Shown: positions 1-9,565, numbered from the stretch's first letter. The stretch is 64,000 nt of DNA from Microbacterium lacticum (GCF_006716815.1 NZ_VFPS01000002.1:124001-188000), one strand, 5' to 3'. Notes: generated by a model not told the origin, from the letters alone. Translations and numbers: made by a program.

Positions 1-363
1 GAGTTCCGCGCCCGCGTCTCACGTCTCGGCTCCGACGAGGAGATGGTCGCCCACGAGTGGCTCACCCGCGTGTTCGAGCCCGTGATCAAGGCGATCCCGT
101 GGGATCTGCGCAGCAAGCTCGAGCCCGCCGAGGTGTTCCACCAGGTGCTCGAGCACCGCTGGTACATGTCGCAGGCGCGCGGTCAGTCGGTGCCCATCGC
201 CGAGGTGCTCTCGTCGTACATCGACACGGTGCTGCGCCACCGCCGCGACGAGGCGACCGTGATGGGCCCGCCCACCGAGACCATGTCGATCCCGGTCGTC
301 ACCGCACCGATCGGCACGCTCGACGACGACGCCGAAGACGTCGACTGGCGCGACCTCGTCTGA
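1..363 (+). CDS. DUF4032 domain protein, C-terminal end (partial)
   Basis: The frame is open from the first base, so the start lies outside the window; 120 residues are visible. The run around residues 20-60 (LTRVFEPVIKAIP, KLEPAEVFHQVLEHRWYMS) matches the conserved C-terminal part of actinobacterial DUF4032 proteins, a family of unknown function with a kinase-like N-terminal half. The tail is acidic (DDDAEDVDW). The stop is followed within 3 bases by a strong hairpin terminator. Family assignment is from memory of the motif; function is unknown. Confidence 0.75.
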   Translation, partial: EFRARVSRLGSDEEMVAHEWLTRVFEPVIKAIPWDLRSKLEPAEVFHQVLEHRWYMSQARGQSVPIAEVLSSYIDTVLRHRRDEATVMGPPTETMSIPVVTAPIGTLDDDAEDVDWRDLV

Positions 364-365
364 GG

Positions 366-389
366 CGCGAGGGGCCGAAGCCCCTCGCG
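366..389. terminator. Bidirectional hairpin terminator
   Basis: A perfect 10-bp stem, CGCGAGGGGC / GCCCCTCGCG, closes a CGAA tetraloop. It sits between two convergent genes (stops at 363 and 395) and can serve both. Confidence 0.75.
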
Positions 390-394
390 GACGC

Positions 395-1033
395 TCAGTA
401 TCCGACCGTGAAGCGGCCGCGGGAGTGCTTCGGGTTCTCGATCTCGTCGACGACGGCGATCGCGAAGTCCTCACCCGAGATGAACGAGTCCCCGTTCTCG
501 TCGACGACGAGCACGTCGCCGCCGTCGCGGTAGGTGCCGTGACGCTCACCGGGGTTGAAGCCGCCGAAACCGCCGGCCGGGTGGATGAAGAACCAGTCGC
601 GGTCGGACTGCTCCGCCTGGAGGTCGTCGAGCACGCCGATCATCTCGAGGGCCTCGGCCTTGAACTCCTCGGGGAAGCCGCTGTCGACCAGGCGCGGACC
701 CCCCGGGGCGACGAGGCTGCCGCCGGCGCCGCCGACGACGCCGAGGCGCACGCTCTCCGGCAGCGTCGAGGCGAGCGCCTCGATGTTCGGGCGCACGAGG
801 CCCTCCATGTCGCCGCGCGGGGCGACGGCGACCACCACGGCATCCACGCCCTGCAGTTCGGCGAGCAGGCTCGGCACGTCGAGCAGCGTTCCCTCGACGT
901 AGGTCACGCCGGGCACGCGCTCGCCCGCGACCTTGCGCGCGACGGAGAGCACGGTGTGGCCGCGGCCAGCGGCCTCGGCGACGATGTGGCGGCCGGCGTA
1001 GCCGGTGCCACCGATGACAGCGATGTTCGACAT
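395..1033 (-). CDS. NAD(P)H-binding oxidoreductase (NmrA/YwnB-like)
   Basis: The 212-residue protein starts with a Rossmann nucleotide-binding motif, IAVIGGTGYAGRHI, typical of atypical short-chain dehydrogenases that bind NAD(P)H. A central VDAVVVAVAPRG strand and FFIHPAGGFGGF segment fit NmrA/YwnB-like relatives, whose substrates are often unknown. An upstream in-frame ATG lies at 1039, but the AAAGGA ribosome site abuts it; the second ATG at 1033 has proper spacing, so I prefer it. It is a single gene with a terminator behind it. The specific reaction cannot be read from sequence. Confidence 0.82.
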   Translation of the reverse strand: MSNIAVIGGTGYAGRHIVAEAAGRGHTVLSVARKVAGERVPGVTYVEGTLLDVPSLLAELQGVDAVVVAVAPRGDMEGLVRPNIEALASTLPESVRLGVVGGAGGSLVAPGGPRLVDSGFPEEFKAEALEMIGVLDDLQAEQSDRDWFFIHPAGGFGGFNPGERHGTYRDGGDVLVVDENGDSFISGEDFAIAVVDEIENPKHSRGRFTVGY

Positions 1034-1118
1034 GGACATCCTTTCGTGGGTTCTCCGGTGACAAGTCTGGTGCGCGCGGGGCTATTCCCGCGCAGGGATC
1101 ATCCGCCCGCGGCGCGGA

Positions 1119-2111
1119 TCACTCACTCGCGGCGCGGATGGAGGCGACCTGGTAGAGCGCGACCGAGGCCGCGATGCCCACGTTGAGCGACTCGGTCGCC
1201 GACGAGATCGGGATCGAGACGATCTGGTCGCACGTCTCGGTGACGAGGCGCGACAGACCCTTGCCCTCCGAGCCGACGACGATCACGACGGGACGGTCGG
1301 CAAGCTCGAGCGCCGGGAGCGAGACCTCGCCGCCGCCGTCGAGCCCGAGGACGAACACGCCCTGCTTCTTGAGCTCCTTCAGCGTCGTCGTGAGGTTCGG
1401 CGCCATCGCGACGGGGATGCGGGCGGCGGCGCCCGCGCTCGTCTTCCAGGCGGCGGAGTTCACCCCGGCGGAGCGGCGCTGCGGGATGATGAGCCCCTGA
1501 CCGCCGAAGGCGGCCGTCGACCGGATGATGGCCCCGAGGTTCCGCGGATCGGTGACCCCGTCGAGGGCCACCAGTAGCGGCGTCTGGCCGCGGTCGACGA
1601 TCTCCTCGAGGAGGTCCTGCGGGTGCGCGTACTCGTACGGGGGCACCTTGAGGGCGACGCCCTGGTGCACGCCGTCGAAGCCCGCCATGCGGTCGAGCTC
1701 GGGGCGGGTGACCTCCATCACCGGGATGCCGCGCTGCGTCGCGATCGACAGCATCTCCTTCACGCGGTCGTCCATCTCGACGCGCTGGGCGATGTAGAAC
1801 GCCGTCGCGGGGATCTTCGCGCGGAGCGCTTCGAGCACGGAGTTGCGCCCCGTCACGTTCTCGGTGTCGTCGCCCGACTTCGCCTTCGGCGCGCGCGAGC
1901 CCGCCGGGCGCTGCCCGGGCTTTCCCTTGCCGCCGGCGGCGGCGTAGCGCTCGGCGGCCGCCTTGCGCTTGCCGGCCGGGTGCCACGCCCGGTCTTCGGC
2001 CTTCGGCGTCGGCCCCCGACCCTCGAGGGCGCGACGGCCGTTGCCGCCGGTGCCCTTCGTGGGGCCCTTCTTCTTGCCCTTGCCCGCTGAGGGGTTGCCC
2101 GGCTTAGCCAC
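1119..2111 (-). CDS. rlmB: 23S rRNA 2'-O-ribose methyltransferase RlmB (TrmH/SpoU family)
   Basis: The 330-residue protein has a Lys/Gly-rich, disordered first 85 residues, then an RNA-binding substrate domain ([13 protein letters not shown], about 86-160) and a SPOUT knot domain. SpoU motifs are visible: [32 protein letters not shown] and [16 protein letters not shown], which hold the conserved N, R, E and S/N residues for S-adenosylmethionine and ribose methylation. Family members methylate G2251 in the 23S peptidyl-transferase loop. The start overlaps the cysS stop by 8 bases, so the two are co-transcribed and probably translationally coupled, the usual order in actinobacteria. Confidence 0.92.
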   Translation of the reverse strand: MAKPGNPSAGKGKKKGPTKGTGGNGRRALEGRGPTPKAEDRAWHPAGKRKAAAERYAAAGGKGKPGQRPAGSRAPKAKSGDDTENVTGRNSVLEALRAKIPATAFYIAQRVEMDDRVKEMLSIATQRGIPVMEVTRPELDRMAGFDGVHQGVALKVPPYEYAHPQDLLEEIVDRGQTPLLVALDGVTDPRNLGAIIRSTAAFGGQGLIIPQRRSAGVNSAAWKTSAGAAARIPVAMAPNLTTTLKELKKQGVFVLGLDGGGEVSLPALELADRPVVIVVGSEGKGLSRLVTETCDQIVSIPISSATESLNVGIAASVALYQVASIRAASE

Positions 2112-3507
2112 GGTTCACACTCCAATGGGTCCCGTCGGGACCGTCTTCGAGGACGATGCCGGCATCCGCGATCGCGTCGCGGATGCGGTCGGCAGCCGCC
2201 CAGTCCTTGCCCGCGCGCGCCTCGGCGCGCTGGGAGATCAGTTCTTGCACGAGCACGTCGAGCGCCCGCGCCTCGGCGTCGTCGGCGCTCCCCTGCCACT
2301 GCGGGTCGGCGGGGTTGAGGCCGAGGATGCCCGTCATCCGGCCCACCTCGACGAGCGCGCGCGCCGCCGCGTCGCGGTCGCCCGCGTCGAGGGCGGCGTT
2401 GCCCGCACGCACCGTCTCGTGCACCACGGCGAGCGCCTGCGGCACCCCGAGATCGTCGTCGAGGGCGTCGGCGAACGTCTGCGGCAGGTCGGCGGCGACG
2501 AGCGGCAGCGCCGTGCCGAGCACGCGCGTCGCGCGCTGCTGGAACGAGCGGATGCGCCCGAGCGCCGCCTCGGCCTCGGTGAAGGTCGACGGGGTGACCT
2601 CGAGCGATGACCGATAGTGCGCCGCGGCGAGCGCGTAGCGCACGACGAGCGGATCGTTCTCGGCGAGCACGTCGTGGGCGAGCAGGAAGTTGCCGAGCGA
2701 CTTCGACATCTTCTGGTCGCCGACCGTCACGAGCCCGTTGTGCAGCCAGTACCGTGCGAACGGGTCGCCCGCCGCCGTCGACTGCGCCAGCTCGTTCTCG
2801 TGGTGCGGAAAGCGCAGGTCGATCCCGCCGCCGTGGATGTCGAACTGCGGCCCCAGGTAGCGCCGGCTCATCGCCGAGCACTCGATGTGCCAGCCGGGCC
2901 GTCCCGGACCCCAGGGCGAGTTCCACGTGGCATCCACCGGCTCGTCGGGCTTCGCGGCCTTCCACAGCGCGAAGTCGTGCGGGTCGCGCTTGGCGCTCTC
3001 CGGCGCATCGGCGGCGGGCTCCATCGCGTCGATGCTCTGGTGAGTGAGCGCGCCGTAGGCGGGCCACGAACGCACGTCGAAGTAGACGTCGCCGCCCGCG
3101 GCGTAGGCGTGACCGCGGTCGATGAGGGTCTGGATGAGCTCCTGCATCTGCGGGATCGACGCGGTCGCCCGCGGCTCGTACGTCGGCGGAAGGATGCCGA
3201 TCGCGGAATACGCCGCCGTGAACTCCCGCTCCATGCGGTAGGCGAGCGCCCACCACGGCTCGGTCGCCGACCCGTTCGCAAGCACCTTGTCGTCGATGTC
3301 GGTCACGTTGCGCACGAACGTGACCCGTCCGTACCGTCGCACGAGCCACCGCCGCAGCAGGTCGAAGGCGAGCGCGGCGCGCAGGTGATGGATGCCGGGG
3401 CCCGACTGCACCGTCGGCCCGCAGACGTACATCGTGACGTTCGCCGGGTCGAGCGGCGCGAAGTCGCGCAGCGCCTGCGCCTGGGTGTCGTAGAACCTGA
3501 CCGTCAC
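2104..3507 (-). CDS. cysS: Cysteinyl-tRNA synthetase
   Basis: The 467-residue class I synthetase charges tRNA-Cys with cysteine in the cytosol. The HIGH-type motif appears as [12 protein letters not shown] after the zinc-ligand Cys in YVCGPTVQ, and the KMSKS loop is KMSKSLGN. The WHIECSAMS segment carries further zinc ligands, and the C-terminal helical anticodon domain ends with the [13 protein letters not shown] motif typical of CysS. The start is GTG at 3507, 7 bases from a TAGGCT -10 box, so the message is probably leaderless. It is followed without a gap by rlmB. Confidence 0.95.
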   Translation of the reverse strand: MTVRFYDTQAQALRDFAPLDPANVTMYVCGPTVQSGPGIHHLRAALAFDLLRRWLVRRYGRVTFVRNVTDIDDKVLANGSATEPWWALAYRMEREFTAAYSAIGILPPTYEPRATASIPQMQELIQTLIDRGHAYAAGGDVYFDVRSWPAYGALTHQSIDAMEPAADAPESAKRDPHDFALWKAAKPDEPVDATWNSPWGPGRPGWHIECSAMSRRYLGPQFDIHGGGIDLRFPHHENELAQSTAAGDPFARYWLHNGLVTVGDQKMSKSLGNFLLAHDVLAENDPLVVRYALAAAHYRSSLEVTPSTFTEAEAALGRIRSFQQRATRVLGTALPLVAADLPQTFADALDDDLGVPQALAVVHETVRAGNAALDAGDRDAAARALVEVGRMTGILGLNPADPQWQGSADDAEARALDVLVQELISQRAEARAGKDWAAADRIRDAIADAGIVLEDGPDGTHWSVNRG

Positions 3508-3513
3508 CCGACC

Positions 3514-3548
3514 AGCCTACCGGCGGGCCTCGCCGCCTGCGGTAGAAC
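3514..3548. promoter_or_regulatory. Divergent leaderless promoters for cysS and the DMT transporter
   Basis: The 47-bp gap holds TAGGCT on the minus strand (3519-3514) seven bases before the cysS GTG, and TAGAAC on the plus strand (3543-3548) six bases before the transporter GTG. Both look like -10 boxes of leaderless messages. No convincing -35 box is seen for either. Confidence 0.5.
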
Positions 3549-3554
3549 AGTGCT

Positions 3555-4517
3555 GTGCTGCACGTGATCGCCATCCTCGCCGCCGCCGTGCTGTTCGGCA
3601 CGACCGGCACCGCGCAGGCGCTCGGGCCGGAGGGCACGACACCGCTGGCGGTCGGGGTGATGCGCATGGTGATCGGGGGCACCGCCCTCGCCGTGATCGC
3701 GTTCTCGCTCGCGGCCCTCAGCCGCCGCCGGGCACCGGACGCCATCCGCCCTCGCCTCGGCATCCGTTCGGCGCTGCTGATGCTGCTGTCGGGTGTGTGC
3801 CTCGCCGTCTACCAGCCGCTATTCTTCCTCGGCACCGCACGCAACGGCGTCGCCGTGAGCACCGTGATCGCGCTCGGATCGGCGCCGGTGCTGGCGGGGC
3901 TGATCGAGTGGGCGCTCACCCGACGGCTCCCCTCGGCCCGGTGGATGGGCGCCACCGCGCTCGCGACCGTCGGCGTCGTGCTGCTCGGCTTCGGCGGGTC
4001 GCCCGGATCGGGCGGCACCGACCCGATCGGGGTCGCCGGCGCGGTCGGAGCCGGAGCGTCGTTCGCGATCATCGTGAACGTGCAGCGCCGCCTGCTGGAT
4101 GCCGGATGGGACGCCTTCACCATCGTCGGCGCCATGGGCGCGGCGGCCGCCGCCGTCAGTGCGCTCGCACTGCCGTTCGTCGACGTGTCGTGGGCGGGGC
4201 AGCCGCGCGGCCTCGCTCTCGTGCTGTGGCTCGGCCTTGCGACGATCGCCGTCGCCTACGTGCTGTTCACCTGGGGGCTGCAGGGCGTGTCGGCGGCGAC
4301 CGCCGCGACCCTCACCCTCGCCGAGCCGCTGACGGCCGCGCTGCTGGGCTTGACGGTGCTCGGTGAGCGCCTCTCCCCGACCGCCGTCGCCGGGCTCGTC
4401 GTGCTCGCGGCGGGCCTCGCGCTCCTCGCCCGCTCCGCCCGCGGCTCGCGCGGGCGGAGCGCGTCACGCCCGTCCGGCGCGGCGGACGACCCGGCCCCGT
4501 ACGCCGTGGAGGGCTGA
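3555..4517 (+). CDS. EamA/DMT-family transporter
   Basis: The 320-residue membrane protein has about ten hydrophobic segments arranged as two EamA repeats (roughly residues 3-135 and 150-290), the hallmark of drug/metabolite transporters. The repeat ends carry the usual LAEPLTAALLG motif near residue 255. The C-terminal 30 residues are basic and soluble. Such proteins export amino acids, nucleosides or similar small molecules; the substrate cannot be inferred. GTG at 3555 is chosen because a -10 box ends just before it. The next feature downstream is hairpin repeat copy A. Confidence 0.85.
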   Translation: MLHVIAILAAAVLFGTTGTAQALGPEGTTPLAVGVMRMVIGGTALAVIAFSLAALSRRRAPDAIRPRLGIRSALLMLLSGVCLAVYQPLFFLGTARNGVAVSTVIALGSAPVLAGLIEWALTRRLPSARWMGATALATVGVVLLGFGGSPGSGGTDPIGVAGAVGAGASFAIIVNVQRRLLDAGWDAFTIVGAMGAAAAAVSALALPFVDVSWAGQPRGLALVLWLGLATIAVAYVLFTWGLQGVSAATAATLTLAEPLTAALLGLTVLGERLSPTAVAGLVVLAAGLALLARSARGSRGRSASRPSGAADDPAPYAVEG

Positions 4518-4550
4518 GCTCTCCCCGCATCCATCCCGCCTGCCCCACCC

Positions 4551-4628
4551 CAACTGCAAGGGATCGTGTGCGACACGCCGAGCAGCACCCTGCGCACGCG
4601 GCGTGTCGACCTCAATCTCTTGCAGTTG
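4551..4628 (+). repeat. 78-bp hairpin repeat, copy A
   Basis: Two 30-base arms (4551-4580 and 4599-4628) flank an 18-base loop. The outer ten bases (CAACTGCAAG) and inner ten bases (CGACACGCCG) pair perfectly; the middle ten pair only about half. Copies B (23753-23830) and C (24804-24881) have the same 10-10-10-18-10-10-10 layout. This solo copy lies between two plus-strand genes. No U-run follows, so it is not a classic terminator. Confidence 0.85.
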
Positions 4629-4704
4629 CGCACGACGGCGAGGGGTGGATGCCACGCACCCGCCCCGAAACACCGGCGAAACGAGCACCGGTCATGCTGG
4701 ACGG

Positions 4705-5166
4705 GTGAGCCTGCGCATCATCGTCGACGACCTGACCGCCGCCCCGACGCGCGCGCTCATCGCCGCGCACCTCGCCGGGATGCACGAGAACTCACCTCCG
4801 GAGAGCGTCCACGCGCTCGATTTCGGCGCACTCGCCGCGCCCGGCGTCACGGTGTGGTCGGCGTGGCGCGATGACGACCTCGTCGGCATCGGTGCCCTCG
4901 CCCAGCTCGACAGCGAGCTCGGCGAGCTCACGTCGATGCGCGTCGACGACCGCTTTCGCGGCACCGGTGCCGGGCGCGCGCTGCTGCGGCACATCGTCGC
5001 GCAGGCCCGGGAGCGCGGCATCCGGAGCCTCTGGCTCGAGACGGGATCGGAGGATGCCTTCATCTCGGCCCGTGCGCTTTACGCGAGCGAGGGGTTCGCC
5101 CCGTGCCGGCCGTTCGAGGGCTACGCGCCCGATCCGCTCTCCACCTTCATGACACGGGAGCTCTGA
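4705..5166 (+). CDS. GNAT-family N-acetyltransferase
   Basis: The 153-residue single-domain protein carries the acetyl-CoA pyrophosphate loop RFRGTGAGRALL (R/Q-x-x-G-x-G/A) near residue 87, preceded by the LTSMRVDD strand and followed by the SLWLETGSEDAF and ALYASEGFAP elements of the GNAT fold. Family members transfer an acetyl group to an amine; the acceptor is unknown. The GTG at 4705 is the first start after hairpin copy A. The stop is 4 bases from that of the convergent ispDF gene, with no room for a separate terminator. Confidence 0.85.
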   Translation: MSLRIIVDDLTAAPTRALIAAHLAGMHENSPPESVHALDFGALAAPGVTVWSAWRDDDLVGIGALAQLDSELGELTSMRVDDRFRGTGAGRALLRHIVAQARERGIRSLWLETGSEDAFISARALYASEGFAPCRPFEGYAPDPLSTFMTREL

Positions 5167-5170
5167 GCCG

Positions 5171-6391
5171 TCAGCGCGGCACGACGAGCGCGGCGGCGTA
5201 CGCCGCGATGCCCTCCCCCGTGCCCGTGAAACCGAGCCCGTCGGTCGTCGTCGCCGACAGCGACACCGGCGCTCCGAGGGCCGCGGAGAGCACCGCCTGC
5301 GCCTCCGTCCGCCGGGCGGACAGCCGCGGGCGGCGCGCTTGCACCTGCACCGAGACGTTGCTGATCGAGAATCCCGCCTCCTCGACGAGGCGGCGCACGC
5401 GGGCGAGGAACGCCTCGGCGTGCGCGCCGGCGTATTCGGGCCGGTCGGTGCCGAAGTGCGTGCCGATGTCGCCGAGCCCGGCGGCGGCGAGCACCGCGTC
5501 CACGATCGCGTGCGCGACGGCGTCTCCGTCGGAGTGCCCCCGGAGCCCCTGCTCCCCCGGCCACTCCAGCCCGGCCAGCCAGAGCGCGTCGTCACCGCCG
5601 AACGCGTGCACGTCGGTGCCGATGCCGACCCGCGGAACAGTCATCGCGGCTCCGCCCGGAGCGGCACCCGCACCCGGTTCGGCGTCTGCCTCGGACCGCA
5701 GCAGCGCCCGCGCACGGTCGAGATCGCCGGGGGTCGTGACCTTGAAGCCACGCTCGTCGCCGGCGACCGTCCAGACCGCTCCGCCCGCCGCCTGCACCAG
5801 CGCGGCGTCGTCGGTGTGGTCGGCGGATGCCTCGGCGTACGCCTCGTCGAGCACCGGCCTGCGGAACCCCTGCGGCGTCTGCGCGGCGGCGAGCGCCGAC
5901 CGGTCGACCGCCTCGACCACGGCGCCCTCGTCGACGCGCTTGATCGTGTCGACGACGGGGAGCACCGGCAGCACCGCGTCGTGGCCGTCGCGGACGGCGT
6001 CGATCACCCGCTCGAACACGGCAGGCGGCGTCAGGGCGCGTGCGGCGTCGTGCACGAGCACGACATCGACGTCGGCCCAGACGGCGTGCAGGCCCGCCGC
6101 GACCGACTGCTGACGGGTCGGACCGCCGGGCACCACGCTCACGAGGTCGTGACGGTCACCCGCGACCTCGCGCGCCTCGGTCAGCGCGTCGCCGACGCGG
6201 CTCGGCGGGGCGACGACGATCACCTGCGCGAGCGGCGCGGCGAACACCGCGACGAGCGCGTGATGGAGCACCGTATGCTCGTCGAGACCGACGAACGCCT
6301 TCGGCACACCCGAGCCCAGGCGCTCCCCCGACCCGGCGGCCACCACGATGACGGCGACGCGCGGAACGGGGACGATATCGCTGCTGCTCAT
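5171..6391 (-). CDS. ispDF: Bifunctional IspD/IspF of the MEP isoprenoid pathway
   Basis: The 406-residue fusion holds an IspD cytidylyltransferase (residues about 9-235; [18 protein letters not shown] at the CTP site, [10 protein letters not shown]) and an IspF cyclase (about 250-406; GIGTDVHAF with metal-binding Asp and His, [26 protein letters not shown]). IspD makes CDP-methylerythritol and IspF makes the cyclic diphosphate; the IspE step lies between them and is encoded elsewhere. A Pro/Gly/Ala linker with an internal Met joins the halves. It lies 48 bases downstream of the start side of carD, a common actinobacterial order. Confidence 0.93.
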   Translation of the reverse strand: MSSSDIVPVPRVAVIVVAAGSGERLGSGVPKAFVGLDEHTVLHHALVAVFAAPLAQVIVVAPPSRVGDALTEAREVAGDRHDLVSVVPGGPTRQQSVAAGLHAVWADVDVVLVHDAARALTPPAVFERVIDAVRDGHDAVLPVLPVVDTIKRVDEGAVVEAVDRSALAAAQTPQGFRRPVLDEAYAEASADHTDDAALVQAAGGAVWTVAGDERGFKVTTPGDLDRARALLRSEADAEPGAGAAPGGAAMTVPRVGIGTDVHAFGGDDALWLAGLEWPGEQGLRGHSDGDAVAHAIVDAVLAAAGLGDIGTHFGTDRPEYAGAHAEAFLARVRRLVEEAGFSISNVSVQVQARRPRLSARRTEAQAVLSAALGAPVSLSATTTDGLGFTGTGEGIAAYAAALVVPR

Positions 6392-6439
6392 GCCCTCGAC
6401 CCTAGCGAGGGCGCGGGACGAGCGAGGCGCGGGAGGAGG

Positions 6440-6922
6440 TCAGCTCGCGAGAACCTCGTCGAGCACGCCGCCGGCGTGCTCCTCGTCGGCCTTCAGCGCC
6501 AGCGCGATCTCGGAGATGAGGATCTGACGCGCCTTGGCGAGCATCCGCTTCTCTCCGGCCGACAGGCCGCGGTCCTGGTCACGGCGCCACAGGTCGCGCA
6601 CGACTTCGGAGACCTTGATGACATCGCCCGACGCGAGCTTCTCGAGGTTCGCCTTGTACCGGCGCGACCAGTTCGTGGGCTCCTCGGTGAAGGCGGCGCG
6701 CAGCACGTCGAAGACGCGCTCGAGCCCGTCCTTGCCGATCACGTCGCGAACGCCGACCAGATCGACGTTGTCCGCCGGGACCTCGATGATGAGGTCTCCC
6801 TGCGTGACATTCAGCTTCAGGTACTTCTTGGTCTCGCCCTTGATGATCCGGTCTTTGACCTCGATGATCGTCGCGGCGCCGTGGTGCGGATAGACGACCG
6901 TCTCGCCAACCTCAAAAAGCAT
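6440..6922 (-). CDS. carD: CarD-family RNA-polymerase-binding transcription factor
   Basis: The 160-residue protein has the N-terminal RNA polymerase interaction domain ([17 protein letters not shown], residues 3-60) and a C-terminal helical DNA-binding domain with the conserved Trp near residue 85 in [11 protein letters not shown] that props open the -10 bubble. It stabilises open complexes, notably at rRNA promoters. The length agrees with mycobacterial CarD (162). An in-frame ATG exists upstream at 6967, but the family start is MLFEVGE at 6922, with AAAGGA eight bases before it. Confidence 0.94.
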   Translation of the reverse strand: MLFEVGETVVYPHHGAATIIEVKDRIIKGETKKYLKLNVTQGDLIIEVPADNVDLVGVRDVIGKDGLERVFDVLRAAFTEEPTNWSRRYKANLEKLASGDVIKVSEVVRDLWRRDQDRGLSAGEKRMLAKARQILISEIALALKADEEHAGGVLDEVLAS

Positions 6923-7048
6923 GCAGTTATGTCCTTTCGGCAACCTCAAGGATACCACAGCCGACATACGCTAAGGTTCGCCAGCTGGCGCCTCGCGCGA
7001 CCCGCCTGCGGCCCCGGCCGCGGGCCGACGGGCGGCGCGGGCGCACCC

Positions 7049-7103
7049 TAGAATGGTGACGCACCGCCGCTCGCGGCGGGTGCCCCGCATCGTCACCTGG
7101 AGG
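7049..7103 (+). promoter_or_regulatory. Promoter and ribosome site of the lipoprotein gene
   Basis: TAGAAT at 7049-7054 is a good -10 box, and TGGAGG at 7098-7103 is a strong ribosome site five bases before GTG 7108. The upstream side of the same 185-bp gap drives carD on the other strand. Confidence 0.5.
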
Positions 7104-7107
7104 ACCC

Positions 7108-7575
7108 GTGAACACGCGCCGCCTCGCGCCCGTCGCCCTCGCCGCCGCCGTCCTGCTGGGCGTGACCGGCTGCGCCATGATCTCGCCCCAGGCGACGACC
7201 ATCCCCTACTCCCCCGCCGACGGCGTGAACGTGCCCGCGTCGGGCCCCCTGAAGGTGCGCAACGCCCTCTTCGTCGCCGACGAGTCGGGCGAGAACGCCA
7301 ACTTCCTCGCCGCGATCGTCAACGACACCGACTCGGCGGAGACGCTGCTCGTCGGCGTCGACGGCGCCAACAAGAGCGTGCGGGTGCCCGCGCACTCGAG
7401 CGTGAGCCTCGGGTTCGACGACGCCGAGCCGCTGCTGTTCGAGGGTCTCGACACCCCCGCGGGCGCCGACGTCGACGTGACGTTCCAGTCGGGCGACGGC
7501 GAAGGCGTGCAACAGGCCGTGCCCGTGCTCGACGGCACGCTGGAGTACCTTGCCGACTTCGTTCCGAAGAGCTGA
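7108..7575 (+). CDS. Putative lipoprotein of unknown function
   Basis: The 155-residue protein begins with a basic n-region, a hydrophobic stretch and a lipobox VTGC with Cys22 as the lipidated residue, so it should be anchored on the outer face of the cytoplasmic membrane. The rest looks like a beta-sandwich (LKVRNALFVADESGENANF, VSLGF) similar in style to small actinobacterial lipoproteins, with no catalytic motif. It is a single gene between carD and regX3. GTG 7108 follows a perfect GGAGG. Role unknown. Confidence 0.8.
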   Translation: MNTRRLAPVALAAAVLLGVTGCAMISPQATTIPYSPADGVNVPASGPLKVRNALFVADESGENANFLAAIVNDTDSAETLLVGVDGANKSVRVPAHSSVSLGFDDAEPLLFEGLDTPAGADVDVTFQSGDGEGVQQAVPVLDGTLEYLADFVPKS

Positions 7576-7587
7576 CCCGCCGCCGGC

Positions 7588-8271
7588 TCAGGCCTCGAAG
7601 CGGTACCCGAGGCCTCGCACGGTGAGGAGCATCACGGGCTCCGACGGGTTCTGCTCGATGCGCGAGCGGATGCGCTTGATGTGCACGTCGAGCGTCTTCG
7701 TGTCGCCGAAGTAGTCGTTGCCCCACACCCGATCGATCAGCTGGCCGCGCGTGAGCACCCGGCCCGCGTTGCGCATCAGCACCTCGAGCAGCTCGAATTC
7801 CTTCAGCGGCATGGCGATGACCGCCCCGTCGACCGAGACGGTGTGCCGGTCGATGTCGATCACCACGCGGCCGCCGTCGACGATGCGGTCGTCGACGTCG
7901 ACCTCCTGCACCGCCGCACGGCGCAGCACCGCGCGCATGCGGGCGAGCAGCTCGCGCGACGAGTAGGGCTTCGTGACGTAGTCGTCGGCGCCGAGCTCGA
8001 GCCCGACGACGATGTCGACCTCCGAGTCCTTCGCCGTCAGCATGATGATCGGCGTCTTCGCGGTCGTGCGAATGACGCGGCACACCTCGGTGCCCGGCAT
8101 GCCGGGGAGCATCAGGTCGAGCAGCACGATGTCGGCGCCGCGCGCGGCGAAGGCGTCGAGGGCGGCGGGTCCGTCCTCCGCGATCTCGACCTCGAAGCCC
8201 TCCCGCTGCAGCAGGTAGGCGAGCGGGTCGGCGAGATCCGGCTCATCCTCGACGATCAGGACGCGGGTCAT
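7588..8271 (-). CDS. regX3: Phosphate response regulator RegX3/PhoP type (OmpR family)
   Basis: The 227-residue regulator has a receiver domain (residues 1-115) with acidic Glu8-Asp9, phospho-acceptor Asp52 in LLDLML and Lys in YVTKPYS, and an OmpR-type winged helix (about 130-225; LKEFELLEVLMRNAGRVLTRGQLIDRVWG, DVHIKRIRSRIE). In actinobacteria, phosphorylated RegX3/PhoP binds Pho boxes such as those seen before phoU and pstS here. The start overlaps the senX3 stop as ATGA (8268-8271), implying translational coupling. Confidence 0.93.
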   Translation of the reverse strand: MTRVLIVEDEPDLADPLAYLLQREGFEVEIAEDGPAALDAFAARGADIVLLDLMLPGMPGTEVCRVIRTTAKTPIIMLTAKDSEVDIVVGLELGADDYVTKPYSSRELLARMRAVLRRAAVQEVDVDDRIVDGGRVVIDIDRHTVSVDGAVIAMPLKEFELLEVLMRNAGRVLTRGQLIDRVWGNDYFGDTKTLDVHIKRIRSRIEQNPSEPVMLLTVRGLGYRFEA

Positions 8272-9494
8272 GACGGGTCTCCTTTCGTCGGCGCGACATC
8301 GCGGGCCGCCTTGGGCTTGCTCTTGTTCTTCTGCTTCTTCGGCTTGGTGCGCCGACTGCCCTTGACGAGCGTGTTCTCGGGCGGCTCGACGACGCTCAGC
8401 CGCACCGTGAACGTCGAGCCGCGCCCGGGCCGCGACCACAGCTCGACTTCGCCGCCGTGCCGCTGCACCGCGTGCTTCACGATCGACAGGCCGAGCCCGG
8501 TGCCCCCGGTGCGGCGCGAGCGCGCCTGATCGGCGCGGTAGAACCGCTCGAACACCCGCTCCTGGTCGCCCTCGGGGATGCCGATGCCGCGGTCGGTGAC
8601 GGCGATCTCGACGACGCGGTCGTCGGCCTTCACGCCGACGCCCACCTGCGCGCCCGGCGGGGAGTACGCGACCGCGTTGGCCACGAGGTTGCCGATCGCC
8701 TCGGTGAGCACCTGCACGTCGCCGCGCACGTACGCGCCCCGCGCCCCGCCCCGCACGATCGCGATGCCGGCGGCGTCGGCGGCTATCGACTGCGACTCGA
8801 TGGCCGCCGCGACGACCTCGTCGACCGACACGTCGCGCAGCTCCGTCAGGTCGTCGGCCGACTGCAGGCGCGACAGGTTCATGATGCGCGAGGTGAGCTG
8901 GCCGAGCCGGGATGCCTCCGCGCTCAGCCGCGCCGCGAATCGCCGCACCTGGTCGGGGTCGTCGGCGGCCGAGTCGATGGCCTCGGCGAGGAGGGTGATG
9001 GCGCCCACCGGGGTCTTCAGCTCGTGGCTCGTGTTGGAGACGAAGTCGCGCCGCATCTGCTCGACCCGCTCGTGCTCGGTGATGTCGCGGATGACGATGA
9101 GGGTGAGGCGCGGCGTGATGACGCTCGCCCGCGCGGTGACGAGGCGCTGCTCGACGCCGCGGCGCAGCCGCAGGGTCGCGCTCTCGGGGCGTGCGGCGCG
9201 GCGCGCGGCGCGCACGACGGCGCGCAGCTCTTCGCCCGGCAACGAGGAGCCCTCGTGCATGTCGAACAGCTCCGCGGGCGCCGAGGCGGCGAGGACCTGC
9301 AGCGACGCGTCGACCACCACGGCCGCCTCGTCCATCCCCTGGAGCACGGCCCGCGTGCCGTCGGGCAGTTCGAGCGACGCTTCGACGCGCGCCCGGTCGC
9401 GGGTGCGCAGCGCCAACAGCACCAGGGCGGCGAGCCCGCCGCCGATGACCGCACCGACGGCCAGGGCGACGATCGCCAGCTGCGTCGAGTCCAT
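8268..9494 (-). CDS. senX3: Phosphate sensor histidine kinase SenX3/PhoR type
   Basis: The 408-residue kinase has one clear membrane segment (residues about 8-30), a PAS-like region (45-140), a HisKA domain with phospho-acceptor His157 in SNTSHELKTP, and an HATPase domain with N box (NLVANAVAYSPPG), G1 (DRGIGIP) and G2 (GGTGLGLSIV). It would phosphorylate RegX3 when phosphate is short, with PhoU and Pst dampening it. The C-terminal 35 residues are Lys-rich and unusual. It is divergent from phoU across a Pho-box region, the arrangement seen in mycobacteria. Confidence 0.93.
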   Translation of the reverse strand: MDSTQLAIVALAVGAVIGGGLAALVLLALRTRDRARVEASLELPDGTRAVLQGMDEAAVVVDASLQVLAASAPAELFDMHEGSSLPGEELRAVVRAARRAARPESATLRLRRGVEQRLVTARASVITPRLTLIVIRDITEHERVEQMRRDFVSNTSHELKTPVGAITLLAEAIDSAADDPDQVRRFAARLSAEASRLGQLTSRIMNLSRLQSADDLTELRDVSVDEVVAAAIESQSIAADAAGIAIVRGGARGAYVRGDVQVLTEAIGNLVANAVAYSPPGAQVGVGVKADDRVVEIAVTDRGIGIPEGDQERVFERFYRADQARSRRTGGTGLGLSIVKHAVQRHGGEVELWSRPGRGSTFTVRLSVVEPPENTLVKGSRRTKPKKQKNKSKPKAARDVAPTKGDPS

Positions 9495-9565
9495 GCCCCC
9501 AGCGTAGGGTGGGCGGAAGGCGGCATCCGACGCGGACCGCCCCGCCGACGGCGCGTCGCAGCACT

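Noticed and set aside
1853..3763. A 636-codon minus-strand frame across cysS and rlmB
   Set aside because: Arg/Ala/Pro-rich shadow of cysS in another frame, as expected in high-GC DNA; the cysS frame has all synthetase motifs.
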